A stretch of 64,000 bases of DNA from Adiantum capillus-veneris (GCA_014529385.2 CM043953.1:90711842-90775841); one strand, 5' to 3'; numbered from the stretch's first letter, positions 1 to 10,950 are shown. Notes: generated from the sequence alone by a model not told the origin. Numbers and translations: made by a program.

Positions 1-939
1 CTGAAAATGCTAAGGGCTGAAATCTGCAAATCTTTATCTGCTGAATTCTGACTCTATGTCGGTGACGATGTCAATGGCGACGATGCGACAACGACGACGC
101 GCTGAAAACGCAGATGCTGAAATCTGCGTTTTCCGGGCTGAAACTGTAAACCTTGTGGAAACTGACCGTGCGGCGAGGAACTGCCGCAGGAAGGTGAGAT
201 CTACGAGGTTCGGGACTTGATCTACGGTGTCTAAGGGATGAAAACTGAAGACGCTGATGGTTCTTGAGTTTCCGTCGCGGTGAATCTGCAAAACGTTAGG
301 GTGTGAAGGGGATGCAAAAACGCTAGGGCTGAAAATTTGCAAATCTGTCGCCGGTTGTCTTGCTACGCAAAACGCTAGGCTGATCTGCTGTTCTATTGCA
401 AAAACGCTAAGGCTCTTGTTGTCTTGTGGTAGCCGAGGCTGATTTGATGAGGAAAAACGCCAGGCTAGTCTGGATGAAAAACGCTAGGGCTAGGTGAGTC
501 TGCTTGGAGGAGAAAACACCACCAAGGGAGGTTCTTGCTGAGAAGGCCTGTTGAGCACTGGTGCTCCTGCTGCCTCTTCTGCCAATTAGTGCTAGTCTAG
601 GTTTGCATATATACAAACTTACTCAATTTGCCCTACCTACTTTCCAACAAAAGACACTTGAAAATAATAAGTGAAAAATGTCAATAATAGGAAAAATAGG
701 CTAAATGCACTGGAAAATTTCCGTGAAGGATTCTGATGGATTTTGATGGGAATGCTTATGATCATGCTGTGTGCAACTAGAGGATATGCATCTACACTAA
801 GTGTCTGGGCATGCACGGTCTACGAATAGACTCACAAAAGTGCCAGATCACCTCTAAATCTAGACTGGTTGGACTGATTGAACCCTTGTCGTGCTGTAGC
901 TTGTCCACGGACACATAGGATTGGATGTGTCACGTGACA
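1..939 (-). mobile_element. Family G LTR, partial, runs off the left edge
   Basis: On the minus strand the LTR starts with the 12-bp palindrome TGTCACGTGACA (928-939) and continues leftward out of the window. It matches the LTR at 61070-62302 over long stretches, for example the segment around 745-939 against about 62085-62302, and both share degenerate copies of a 'gctgaaaacgctagg' motif (about 1-560 here). There is no coding content; short ORFs across it are chance. It lies exactly against a gypsy integrase C-terminus at 940, so it is an insertion into element A. The missing left part means I cannot tell a solo LTR from the end of a full element. Confidence 0.8.
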
Positions 940-1263
940 CGATACTACGGACCTTTCCAGATCTGTGAAAAGATCAACGATGTCTCCTTCCGACTGAAAC
1001 TGCCCAACACTTGGAGGATTCACAATGCATTTCATATGAGTCTCTTGAAACCTTTCAAAGGTGATGTGCCCGAAGATGGGGAGCCTGATGAGCAACCTGA
1101 AGTGGAAGAAAACGAGGAGATCCTTGTTCCTGAAGAGATTTTGGCACATAAGGACACAAAGAATAAGGGTAAAGTAAGAAGGCGGTTCTTGGTTAAATTC
1201 AAGAACTATTCTGCACTGGATGCGAAGTGGATGGAGGAGGAGGACCGAGCAGATACTCCTTAG
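940..1263 (+). pseudogene. Ty3/gypsy integrase C-terminus with chromodomain (element A)
   Basis: The frame reads [19 protein letters not shown] followed by [13 protein letters not shown], the classic linker at the end of plant chromovirus integrases. An acidic stretch and a chromodomain follow ([17 protein letters not shown] and then EEED). Chromodomains steer insertion into heterochromatin in this clade. The open frame seems to start with a Met at 925, but those first codons belong to the inserted LTR; the integrase begins at 940. The stop at 1261-1263 is a plausible natural end. The integrase core and all upstream pol lie outside the window or were separated by the insertion. Confidence 0.85.
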
Positions 1264-1912
1264 ATTGTGAACCTTTACCTTGAAGCTTTTGGTTTAGCAT
1301 AGTCTATTCCAAATGGAACCCAGAATTCAGCTTGGCCGCAGATATGGTGTAGTGGGATGCACAAGAGGGGTGTTACTCCGCTCCTTTGTCAACAGATGCC
1401 TTGATTTTTGAATACTAGAATTCACTGATGTCTCTTTGAGCTTCAGGGATACTGAGAGCTGACAGTATTCTGTTGTATGACTTTATGAAATGGAATTCCT
1501 GAATATGAAACTAATTTGTTCTTGACTTGTTTTTAAGTGTAGGAACTGATAGATGAAATGACTGCAGCATTTTGGTCTAATTGATCTCGAATAGACATGG
1601 TTGCAATAGGGGTTAGTCAATCAGGCATCTATGAGGTCCTGAGTGGATCTAGATGCGATTGCTAACTGCATTGCTGATAAATCATGGTCTAAGATCCGAA
1701 TGAATGTTGAATGTGATTTGTCATGTGATGTCTTGTGATGTCAAGTGATGTCCTATGATGTCGTGTGATGTGACTGTCGATTGGTACATGTGTTAGACGT
1801 GTGTTCCTGGTGCGTAGGTACCAATAGTCAGCGTCTGCTAAGACAGTTTATGGCTTCTGTCTGTTTTGCAGGCGTAATCGAGGGCGATTACAATGCTTTC
1901 AAGAGGGGGGTA
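1264..1912 (+). other. 3' non-coding region and polypurine tract of gypsy element A
   Basis: This stretch lies between the integrase stop and the 3' LTR. It has no recognisable protein; a 122-codon ORF starting at 1781 runs into the LTR and has no family signature. The purine-rich AAGAGGGGGG at 1901-1910, two bases before the LTR start, is a textbook polypurine tract for plus-strand priming. Around 1720-1765 a short 'gatgtc(a/c)tgtgat' motif repeats several times. Confidence 0.7.
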
Positions 1913-2449
1913 TGTCACAAAATGATGACGTGGCTGCTCAATGTTCGCTCACAGACACCCTCCCTTGGCCAAATGCTGGCGTGGCAGATTCGGCAGAGCG
2001 ATGAAGTGGCTGCAGTAGTGACACGTGTCAGCGCACTTCACAGACAGCTGATGACGTGGCAACAGATTTGCGGCAGCGCTCAGCTTTTGGAAGCTTTTGG
2101 GATTGCTTTTTTACGCAATTGTTGGGAGGGAGAGGGCAGTTTTTTATGAGAAGCTTTTGGGGCTCTGTCTTTGGCATCCCTTGTACTCTTTAAATTCGTG
2201 GGCAAGGTCTCACAACTCAGAGCATCTGGACGCAGAGTGAGTGTGAGCGCCTGTCCACACTCTTGTACTTTGAACACAGATTAATATAAAAAGAAATACT
2301 GAAGGGGCGTCAGTCTTTGGGGCCAATATCTCTAGACACGGAACTCCGCCGGGTCAGTGTCGAATCAATTGTGAACTGTGAACTGTTTTGAAGTGGTTAT
2401 TTGTCCTGTCGCGGTAGATTCTCGAGTTGGAGTGTCCAAGTCTGTTACA
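1913..2449 (+). mobile_element. 3' LTR of gypsy element A
   Basis: Starts TGTCACAAAATGATGACGTGG and ends GTCTGTTACA, so it has TG...CA ends. It aligns along its length with the 5' LTR of gypsy B (56525-57066): shared blocks include 'attaatataaaaagaaatactgaa' near 2280 and the final 'gtgtccaagt(c/t)tgttac'. It is preceded by a polypurine tract. At 537 bp it is close to the 542 bp of the gypsy B copy. Confidence 0.88.
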
Positions 2450-3272
2450 GATGCCTCTTGAGCTGTTGCCTACATACAATAGTTTGACACCAGTTTCTCT
2501 GGGGTCCCCTTCTCAAAATCTTCTGGGTAGGAAAGGCGGCATCTTTCCTTAAGGTAATGCTCAGATTGTCAAAGTTGACGATGCGGAAGCGTAGAGACCA
2601 AGGAGAGTAAGCATGAGAGTCTCCTAAACCAATCAATCTTGGCAATGAATAATTGATGATTAATACATTGGGGGCAATGGGTTTCATATATACCCATCTT
2701 AGTAAATTGCCCTACCCAGACTTTGACAAATAAGTAAAATAAATACCTAAAAGCCAAAATAAATAATGGGATTACATTGGGCAGCTCACTTGAGATTCCA
2801 TAACACTTAACACCCTCTCTGTAGCTCATAGTGGACATAAATGGTGAGATCAAGTCGATAAAGAAGCTACCATGGACACCCCAGCAACACCGGTTATGGT
2901 GGATACACCTCGGATTTGCTACCCTCAACTTTGTACCTTTGAGGAATGCCATCTTAAGCATTGGTTGCCTTTCAAAAAATTTTGAATTATAGACCACAGT
3001 ACATCTAAGAACCCCCATTTGCGAACTGTGAACACATCATGTCCAAAATATTCAAGGATAATGAAATTTGGAACACATCCTGTCTATAATCCGGCCAACA
3101 ACAATGGATTGGTGGACACATTCATAGTGTTTTAGATATGTCTGATTGGTTCCCTGCCAGATGTATATGCCTTGAACTCCGACCCATGGTTTCAAACACT
3201 AGTTACTTGAAATCCAATTAAGGGTCCAAATTAGTTATAGGGAGCATTGCTTGCCCCTCTTTGCCACTCACA
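2450..3272. other. Unassigned sequence between two gypsy LTRs
   Basis: No protein family is recognisable. A 149-codon minus-strand ORF (2569-3018) has no motif, many rare residues and no start context, so I treat it as chance. The stretch may be flanking or degraded retrotransposon DNA. Confidence 0.4.
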
Positions 3273-3636
3273 TGTCACAAAGTGATGACGTAGCATGACC
3301 AATTGGAAGAGAATGGCCGAGTGGACAAGAGAAACTGAACCGACCAACTTGAAGAACGTTTAAGCACCGGCCGTGGGGCCTAAAACCCTAAAGACCAAAA
3401 GCCTGGACTCTGGGAGAGATTTTTGTAAGTCGCACTGACATGCTGACGTGGCAGGCTGTACAGATTTTTGCAATTTTCGTTGGTTTGCCGACGTGGCAGT
3501 TTTTACGTGAGCTTTTGGGATCAGTTGCTTTTGGGTTTAGTGCTTTTGAACCTGCTTGCTTTTGGGGCTCTTCTTTTGGGCATCCCTTGTAAGAATAAAA
3601 GAGCCCCTAGGGCCTCACTCTGCAGAGCATCTGAAC
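3273..3636 (+). mobile_element. Truncated gypsy LTR, same family as A and B
   Basis: Begins TGTCACAAAGTGATGACGTAG, the same start as the LTRs at 1913 and 56525. It continues through the shared 'gcttttggggctctt...catcccttgtaa' block and 'agagcatctgaacg', then breaks off near 3636, where the left LTR of element X begins. It also shows two 'gctgacgtggca' motifs typical of this family. The last ~180 bp of the LTR are missing. Confidence 0.8.
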
Positions 3637-4135
3637 GACATTGCATGTCGGGTCCCAACCACCCTCAAGGCCCCCCTTGCTCTATTACTAGAGCAAGTAC
3701 TTTCTTTATTTACTTGCACAATGCTGTCACAATGATCCTAGATGCTGAGATGTTGATGGGTACTTGGTGTAGATGCTTGGTATTGCTGAGATGTTAGAGG
3801 GGTACTTGCTAGAGGTGCTGGGTACTGCTGAGATACTGAGGGGTACTTGCGGTGGATACTTGATATTGCGAGGCTAAGGCTGAATGCTGAAAATGCTGAT
3901 GCTTGGAAGGGCTGGAATGGCAATGCAGGGCTGAAACCCTTATGGCTGAAAACGCTTGGGACTCTTGCCCTAGGAGGTGACCCCCTAGGTCCTTTATAAA
4001 GAAAATCCATACTGGGTCGAGTAGCCATAAACTGACCCCACCATATGAAAACTCCTTGAAACTTGTGGATACTGCAGATGTAGGTACTACTGCGATGTAA
4101 ACACCGACCATACATGTTACTAGGTAGCCTTACTA

Positions 4136-4597
4136 CTATCGCGGAATACCAGCCTTGACGTTGACTTTGCCTTGAGCAAGTACTACCACTCGAATAGCCT
4201 TGTCGTGAAAACGTTGCGGGTGAAGATGAAAGGTAAGGTGCTTAGAGGTATTTCCAAGGGTTACTTGTCGACGGAAGTGGATGCACGCCACATGCGAACG
4301 CGAATGCAGAAGAGGGTTAGGGATCGTTGCACCAACTCCTGCCATATCCGCATACAAGGAAAGCAAATCTTGGTATTCAAGATTTGGATTTTTGCGTATC
4401 CGATGTCGATTTTTGTCCAAAGACATAGTGACGAAGAAGGGAGCGCGCCTGATGCGCCATGGGCTAAGGGTGGGAGTGGCTAATAAGTCCGGGGCACGGG
4501 CGCGAAGCTTCTTTGAGAAAAAAAAACTGAGAGAGGTTCTTTGGGTTCTTGGTTCTGCTTGGGTTCTTAGTTTAGTTCGCGAAGCCGAAGCACGCAC
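4136..4597 (-). CDS. Hypothetical 153-codon ORF filling element X
   Basis: This minus-strand ORF starts just after the PBS and ends at the border of the 3' LTR, so it fills almost the whole interior of element X. Its first ~30 residues are leader-like (Arg/Thr/Ser rich). It has no gag zinc knuckle, protease or RT motif. Near the C-terminus the string KAIRVVVLAQGKVNVKAGI loosely resembles the ribosomal protein L1 segment around 'VRVAVFTQG', which would suggest a captured host fragment, but the match is only about 20 residues and may be chance. I do not assign a function. Confidence 0.25.
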   Translation of the reverse strand: MRASASRTKLRTQAEPRTQRTSLSFFFSKKLRARAPDLLATPTLSPWRIRRAPFFVTMSLDKNRHRIRKNPNLEYQDLLSLYADMAGVGATIPNPLLHSRSHVACIHFRRQVTLGNTSKHLTFHLHPQRFHDKAIRVVVLAQGKVNVKAGIPR

Positions 4598-4600
4598 AGA

Positions 4601-4613
4601 GCTCTGATACCAA
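4601..4613 (-). other. Primer-binding site of element X (initiator tRNA-Met)
   Basis: On the minus strand this reads TTGGTATCAGAGC, the usual plant complement to the 3' end of initiator tRNA-Met. It directly follows an LTR end reading CCTAGCA (4614-4620). It fixes the strand and 5' end of element X. Confidence 0.85.
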
Positions 4614-4897
4614 TGCTAGGTTTTAAGGATTCTGCTCGGATCTAGTACTCTGCACAGGCACAAACATAAGGTTACTCTACTTCACTTGAAAAGAGAAAGT
4701 GAACTGAAGACAATGAACGAGAGAGGCAGAGAGAGAGAGAGAGGAGAGACGACACTGCATGCCGGGTCTCAACCACCCTCAAGGGCACCCTTGCTCTGTT
4801 AACAGAGCAAGTACTTTCTTTATTTACTTGCACAATGCTGTTACAATGATCCTACATGCTGAGATGCTGATGGGTACTTGGTGTAGATGCTCGGTAC

Positions 4898-5353
4898 CAA
4901 GGTTGCATCCGGATAGGTCCGTACAATACAGCCGTACAATACAGATCCGTACGTATGGATAGGGATCCGTATATTGCTTGTTTTCAAAGAGAAAAAATCG
5001 TGCATTGTGAGGTTTGTAGAATTTATTAGAGTCAGGACTTCATACTTCAGTCTTGGATTATCATTACGTACTTTTTTTTAATGCTCTTAGTGTTATGAGA
5101 CCAACGACATAAGACATTCGACACTGTTTGGCTATAGACATTGATTAGCTTTGTGTTTTCACTATTCGGTTAGAGTCGTGGACTCTAATTTTTATTTGAA
5201 GTCTTGGTGAATGCATAAGTAAAGCTATGAAGTACTCTCAGTTTTAGGCTTTCTTTTAAAAAGGACGAATACGTACCGAAAAACTCAATCCATTTTGTAC
5301 TACGTACCTTACTTATCGTATTTGTTCCGAGCACTACGTACCTAGCTACCTTG
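4898..5353. mobile_element. hAT-like MITE inside the 5' LTR of element X
   Basis: The ends are CAAGGTTGC (left) and, on the other strand, CAAGGTAGC (right). The flanks are ctcggtac (4890-4897) and cttggtac (5354-5361), an 8-bp target duplication with one mismatch; the left LTR of X lacks the insertion at the same place. The interior is non-coding and has clusters of 'cgtac/gtacg' near both ends, like hAT subterminal repeats. Confidence 0.7.
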
Positions 5354-5857
5354 CTTGGTACTTCTGAGATGCTGAGGGGTACTTGCTAGAGATGCTAGGT
5401 ACTGCTGAGATGCTGAGGGGTACTTGCGTTGGATACTTGATACTGCGAGGCTAAGGCTGAATGCTGAAAACGTTGATGCTCGGAAGGGCTGGAATCTGTA
5501 ATGAGCTGGTGATGAAGGGATGAAACCCTTATGGCTGAAAATGCTTGGGATTGTGGGCTGAAAAACGCTGCTGACTATGGCTGAAAACGCTGGTCTGCTA
5601 CGATGGAGTGCTGCTGAAAAACGCCAGGTCCTGATGCTACGAGTACTGAGTGGTGCGGGTGCTGATGCCAGTTCTCGTTCTTCTTCTTTTTTCTTGCCCT
5701 TGGAGGTGATGTAATGTGTAGCGGAAGTGAATGATGGTTAATGCTCAGGATGAGTGCTCAGCTCGTTCCCAAGGTTCCTTTTACTACAGGGGAGAGAGAG
5801 CCCCCCTTTACTTCATGAGAGATTGTGCAATAGACCAAAACAAGAGAGAATGCAAAT

Positions 5858-5900
<43 letters not shown>

Positions 5901-6129
5901 AGAGAGAGAAGATCAACACCAGATGGGGTCCCAAACTTCCCTCCAAGGGGCCCCCTCTCTATTGCTAGAGAGGTATTTGTCACAAGTGACAGCGGAATAT
6001 GCAATGAAGACAAGAACTGGCTCGTGATCCGGCGGGTATCTCGACTCCACCTGCAATGCCAAACACATGAAGAAGGCACACCTGTGGAGAAGAGAGATAA
6101 TTGATGTAGAAAGAGACAGGACATGCGAG

Positions 6130-6130
<1 letters not shown>

Positions 6131-6181
<51 letters not shown>
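6131..6181. repeat. (GA)n microsatellite
   Basis: Uninterrupted GA dinucleotides lie within the family F LTR region. Long Ser-Leu or Arg-Glu 'ORFs' over it are artefacts of the repeat. A related GT-then-GA tract lies at about 5857-5900. Confidence 0.95.
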
Positions 6182-6185
<4 letters not shown>

Positions 6186-7013
6186 GAAAGGCTCTCCATG
6201 CTAATAACAATCTGCTCATACAAGTGACCAAGGGTGGTCCGGCATAGAACTGACATGCCCAATGAATAGACCTGAGGTGCACACAACTGCGACTGCTACT
6301 GACACTGCCAACTGCTCCTGCACTCGAGACCACTGACACGACCTCGACATGTGCATTACCTCCAACATGCTCTGAGAGCATAGATCTGTTGCATCTACTC
6401 CTGGCTAGATCTAGATGTGGATCTAGATCTCGGTCGAGGAAACTTGCCACTGCATGGTCACAAGGGCTATGAAAGACTGCCCTGAGGTGGTATTGCACGT
6501 AGAGATGAACTCTGAGCACTGCTCCTGCTGCCCACGAAAAACGCTGGGCTGACCCTCCTCTGCAGGCTGATGGCAGGCTTCCATCCCCTCCGGCCCTCTA
6601 GTACAGGCATCAGAAGCTGCCCCCTTGGGGCACCCAAGAGAAGGTGCCCTTGACTGGGGCTAAACTGCACACTGCATGAGTTGATCCCCCCCTAGCTGCC
6701 TATATAGGCCAATACTCAGCTTGCCCGACCCACACCTCCAGCCCCACGACCTTGGGAAGAGGGGAAAATAGGAGAGGGCTACGGATGCCCATAGGCTTAG
6801 GGGGAAAAATATGACTAGGCTGGGGAATAATATTCCTAGCTTGCAGGAACACAAGAGATCATGGAACCAAGCCAAAACCCGAGCTAAACATGGCTAGACA
6901 CGACCAGACATGAGAGACTACCTCACACTGGCCGGGCACGGCCACAAAACAGCCCTCACTCCCTAGCACTTGTCCCTCGGAGAAACTGGGACAGACTGTG
7001 AGAGTGTGCGTGC

Positions 7014-7015
<2 letters not shown>

Positions 7016-7063
<48 letters not shown>
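7016..7063. repeat. (GA)n microsatellite
   Basis: A pure GA tract in the same LTR region as the one at 6131, with purines on the same strand. Confidence 0.95.
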
Positions 7064-7066
<3 letters not shown>

Positions 7067-7345
7067 ACAAACGCCAAAACACAATGACCAGATAGTGTGG
7101 AAGTGGGTACCCCCTTGGCTTCATAAATAGGTGGCCAAGGGGAGGTAGGGCAAGGCCTGGAAAAATCCCCCACGATCCAACAAGAAATAAATGAAATATG
7201 AGATATAAGATGGGCACCCGGACAAAGGTGGGCGGCCGGACAGTGCAGTCTAAATGCATATGCAAAGGGTGGCCAGCCCAGAGGCACACTAGCCGTACAT
7301 GCATGCCCTAGACCTGTGAAGCAATAGAGTGGTGTAAGTCTAACA

Positions 7346-8190
7346 CCCCCTCTCAGCACCTGATGCTGAACAAACCGCATGAAGCAGAAGATGTGAGGCA
7401 AATGATGAAGATTCACGGGCAGTGCAGCAAACTGCTATACTCTGCCGATACAAGGTGAATGCACTGCGTGAAGGTCCTGAACTGAGTGTGAAAACAACTC
7501 CTTGTCGTGAAAGAAGTGCAAGTGTCCTGCCCAAGAGGATTTGTGGTGTCTGTAGTCAAACCGTCTGGAAAAAATGGGGAAGCCCAGCAACCTTCGTGAT
7601 AATGACCAGAAGCCTGTCAATGCATGAACCTGTAACCCAGTGTGGCTAAGCTGTGTAAAACTCAAGGAAAGCCAGATGTAGCAATCTGCGCCGTAAACGT
7701 CCTCCAAATCAAGGAAAGTGAGACTAATCAGGCTGCACTATAGAAGCTACCGTAAGCTGCAGCAGTCACCAACAGACCGCACAGACCACCACCAGATGGT
7801 GTCCTGTCAGTAGGTAGGGTAATCCAAGATGAGGGGAAAGCCAGACTCAACAGTCTGCGCTGTGAAGGGCCTTCGAGAAGAGGTGTGGTCGGACCAAGCT
7901 GTTTGCACTGTAATCATCCTATATGAAGAAGGGAAGCCAGAGTGAGCAGTCTGCGCTGTGAAGATCCTTTGAGAAGAGGAGTGGCCAGACCAATCTGTCT
8001 GTGCCTTCTTCCCTGTATCTCCTGCCTCCAATCCTCCGGTGTCAACCAAAACTGAATCCATGCCAGCATTGCCACCAAACCGCAGCTTAGTGTGGCTCTC
8101 AATGTGAATGAGCTGGGAGTGACCTGCTGCACAGGTTAGGGGATGAGTCTGCTGTAAGGTTACCGAAGTGAGTGTAAGCAACTGTGAAGG
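7346..8190 (-). other. Interior of family F with a degenerate minisatellite
   Basis: Lies between the 3' LTR start (7345) and a second LTR end (8457). The unit 'gaa(a)gccag...cagtctgcgctgtgaag' recurs near 7669, 7838 and 7931, each followed by '(t)gagaagaggtgtgg' or similar. On the minus strand this gives a repeated FTAQTxxSGFP peptide in a 129-codon ORF (7807-8196), which matches no family I know. No PBS is visible. Confidence 0.4.
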
Positions 8191-8254
8191 TAGCAATCCA
8201 AATGATCAAGAGTATAGACGAGCAATTGCACTACCATCCAAGCCAAGCTCCGGG

Positions 8255-8457
8255 TGACTTCGGAAAATCCCCCACAACCCAACAAGAAAATGATATATGG
8301 AAATATAGGAGGGTGCCTGGACAAAGTGGGTGGCTGGCCCCAAACTCAGGCGGTCGGACCAGGTACAACCTAGACTATGGGTGGCCAACCCGGAGACATA
8401 CTAGCCGTACAAGTATGCCCTAGACCTGTGAAGCAGCAGAGTGGTGTAAGTCTAACA
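8255..8457 (-). mobile_element. Second LTR end of family F, partial
   Basis: Homologous to about 7150-7345: shared 'aaaatcccccac', 'actagccgtac', 'atgccctagacctgtgaagca' and the terminal 'gagtggtgtaagtctaaca'. There is no polypurine tract to its right, which fits the outer end of a 5' LTR on the minus strand. Homology to the left copy fades before about 8255. Confidence 0.6.
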
Positions 8458-8944
8458 GACCTTCTGTGTGCAAGATTTTAGGACCGCGCGAGTGCGTGCA
8501 TTTGCTTGACTACAATGTAGGGGATTAAAGAGCTTTACTTTACAGGTTCCGGGTGGGTAGAATAAGGACAATTGGTAGCAGGAATAAAAAAGACTTTTCT
8601 TCCCCCCTATTTAATACCCTCTCTCTATTATTTCAGGGGTATCACTTTCTTATGAATTTTAGTCATCTTCTTGTCACAGGTTTTCAATGGGCCGTGCTGT
8701 TTTCCGAACATTAGCCATAGATTCATGGGTACATGCTACAGCTGTATCAGTGGACATGTGGATTTCATATTGTGAAAGTTCATCGATGTGGCAAGGTGAC
8801 TTGGTGTTGGATTTTTCCATCATTAGTGATGTGCATGTCCCACCAGCTGCCTTTTTGTTTTAAGAAGTATGCCTATTAACTGTTTTATTTATTGCCAGGC
8901 TTCATCATGGTTGAGTCTTCCTTTAGCAATGAAACTAGGCTCTT
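8458..8944. other. No feature recognised
   Basis: AT-rich sequence without an ORF, repeat or RNA motif that I can support. It could be upstream LINE sequence that has decayed, since a LINE RT fragment follows. Confidence 0.4.
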
Positions 8945-8946
8945 GT

Positions 8947-9384
8947 GGGTTTATCTAGGTACATGTGTGTGTGGTTAATGTATTGATTGGAATGGAATAT
9001 GCGAAGTATACACAGCAGGATGCTCTCATAATGCAGGTAGACATTGAAAAGGCTTTTGGTACAATGCAGTGGGATTTCATTGCCGCCACAATGTGGGCCC
9101 TTGGATTTGGTCCAAAGTCGACCAATGTTGTATACTTTTTGTACACTCATAGTACGTCTTTAGACCTTCTTGATGGTGAGCTGATTGAACCTTGGCCTCT
9201 CGGTGTGTGTGCATTTTGGGGGTGGGTAAATGGAGCTGTATACTGTATACAAATATACCTTTGGGGATGGTCGACAACCTATCACCCGGAGGAAGTACAA
9301 AACGGGAGTGCAAAATGAGTGCTATGTGTACATCAAGGTGGCATTTAGGAAGAGTGCATTGCACATATGTACCTAGATAAACCT
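8947..9384. repeat. Inverted repeat pair around the LINE fragment
   Basis: The left arm GTTTATCTAGGTACATGTGTG and the right arm (other strand) GTTTATCTAGGTACATATGTG differ at one base over 21 (about 8949-8969 and 9362-9382). The right arm also forms a hairpin with 9396-9423 ('cctaggtacgcatatgcaatgca'), so the same sequence appears three times in two orientations. Confidence 0.7.
8965..9270 (+). pseudogene. LINE reverse transcriptase fragment
   Basis: The frame contains MQVDIEKAFGTMQWDFI, the RT motif with the catalytic Asp of 'D-x-x-K-A-F-D' type LINE palms, then GFGPKSTNVVYFLYTHS and LLDGELIEPWPLGV, where plant L1-like elements continue into 'RQGCPLSP'. Here the frame is lost after 'LGV' and no YxDD motif follows. 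Only about 100 residues of a normal ~1,000-residue ORF2 remain. It sits between inverted repeats (8947-8968 and 9362-9384). Confidence 0.75.
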
Positions 9385-9423
9385 CCTTAGTGTGTTACCT
9401 AGGTACGCATATGCAATGCAACA

Positions 9424-10950
9424 TGTCACTCTTGCTTGATGTTGGCATGGAGAGCGTTCGAAAGAATAAGATATTGGATATTGGTCTCAAAGATTCTATT
9501 TCTATGTTATTAGTACCATTCTCAAGCTTTCTTTTTGCTTGAGTGTTGGGCGTGAGGTACTTTTTGTGTGGTTTTCCATTTTGAGGTTGGGGAATGTTAT
9601 TTAAAAAAAAGCATACTTCTCTAAGTGCACTTAAGTCTGCATTTTTGAGAAGGCATTGACATGATCCCACTTTCATAATGTTTTACCTTTTTTTTGGAGG
9701 GGGGGGGTAGCGAAAGAGAGTTAGTATCAGCATTAGGAAACTTGAGATTCCTTTTTGCTAGCTTTTGGATAAAGTTGCTTGTGCGTCTTAAGTGAATGTT
9801 AATAATACCTTTGAGAACCTTTTGTACATCAAGCGAAGTGTCTTAAATTTTATTGGCTTATTACACTTCATAGATATCCAATAACCACATCAAAATGGAG
9901 AAGTCATTGCGTCAATTCAATGCTAACATATGCATAGACGTAGAGCTATCAAACGATCATGCACATCTCACATTTCATCAATATGTAGGAAATCCTTGTA
10001 TTGCCAATATGGGAAACTTGTTTAACGTGTCCTTGTAAAAACCTATGTGCAATAGTACCTATAGAAAGCAATCCACAAGCCACTCTATGGCTAACCACAA
10101 TCTCAAAGACTTTGTCTCTCAACTGCACCAAACATTTGTCAAAGCCACAAAACACATTTGGCTGAAGATTAAAAGAAAAAATTAATGTCACCAATGCATT
10201 TGGAGCATGTCAAAACCTTTGGTTAAATTCCAAGGTTATATCCAAGTCCATAAGAGGTATGCAAAAACTATGTTTTGGAGATAAACAAAAGAAAAAGAAA
10301 ATTGAGTTGCACCGTCTTTTTGTACTCTTTTTTCCCCAAATGTGTCAAAAACTTTAAATTGCACTTTGCACCAGATTAAATTGCATCTTCAACATTGAAA
10401 TTTTCTATATGTAATTTGAGCAAGATAGTAGCAAAACGGTGAGGAATTTTGAAACTATTTCATTTTTGCAGAGTTATAGACCACGTCAAAAGAAAGGGGC
10501 ATGACATGAAAAATCTCATATATGCAACCTATAAGGAGGAAGGTGGCTTACAAAATAGTGTTGTTGTGAGAGTATACACAGCTTTTAGGGCACTTTCATG
10601 TACAATGTGTAACATCACCCTCAATTGAGTTCACAAGATCCCATTGCTTTCTCACAAAGCTCCAATATTTTTTGATCCTTGCAATATAAACGAAAAACCA
10701 TAACCAGCTAGTGACGTTCTACTTTCTAAACTCTACACAAGCACTATAGGGTTGTGAGTCCCAACTTTGTGGATCCACACCCTACTCACACCACTTTTTT
10801 TTGGTTTTTTTTTAATTACTACCATTCAAGTTCTTTATGTTGGGATTATGGCCTTTGTATAGACCTCTCAAAATCTATGGGCACGACCTCTTATACAATC
10901 AGCAATCTAGTCATCTTGTGAGCATGTGAGAGCACAAGTTATCATTTGAT

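Larger units (their letters stand above)
3637..5709 (-). mobile_element. Small non-autonomous LTR element X, minus strand
   Basis: Two homologous blocks, 3637-4130 and 4614-5709, flank a short middle (4131-4600). Shared sequence includes 'gagcaagtactttctttatttacttgcacaatgctgt' (about 3692 and 4806), the 'ggggtacttgc' repeats and 'aacccttatggctgaaaa'. A minus-strand primer-binding site abuts the right block, so the right block is the 5' LTR. The left (3') LTR is truncated at 3636. The right one carries a 456-bp MITE insertion. The leader next to the PBS, rich in 'aagaaccca', resembles the leader of element G at about 63840-63980, so X looks like an internally deleted relative of family G. Confidence 0.65.
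5710..7345 (-). mobile_element. LTR-derived region of family F with GA tracts
   Basis: The right end on the minus strand reads TGTTAGACTTACACC (7331-7345), directly preceded on that strand by a polypurine tract (GCTGAGAGGGGG, 7346-7357), so it is a 3' LTR start. The left part (from about 5710) resembles the end of the family G LTR at 61070 ('gaatg...gctca(a/g)gatgagtgctc'). It holds no protein motif and carries GT/GA microsatellites near 5860-5900, 6131-6181 and 7016-7063. The inner boundary between the F and G-like parts is not clear, so this may be two overlapping remnants. Confidence 0.5.

Noticed and set aside
1720-1770. Repeated 'gtgatgtc' motif as a possible regulatory array
   Set aside because: Only a few imperfect copies in retrotransposon 3' sequence; slippage explains it.
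1781-2149. 122-codon ORF near the end of gypsy A
   Set aside because: It runs from non-coding sequence through the polypurine tract into the LTR.
5731-6519. Several 98-179 codon ORFs across GT/GA repeats
   Set aside because: Microsatellite artefacts inside an LTR; no conserved sequence outside the repeat.
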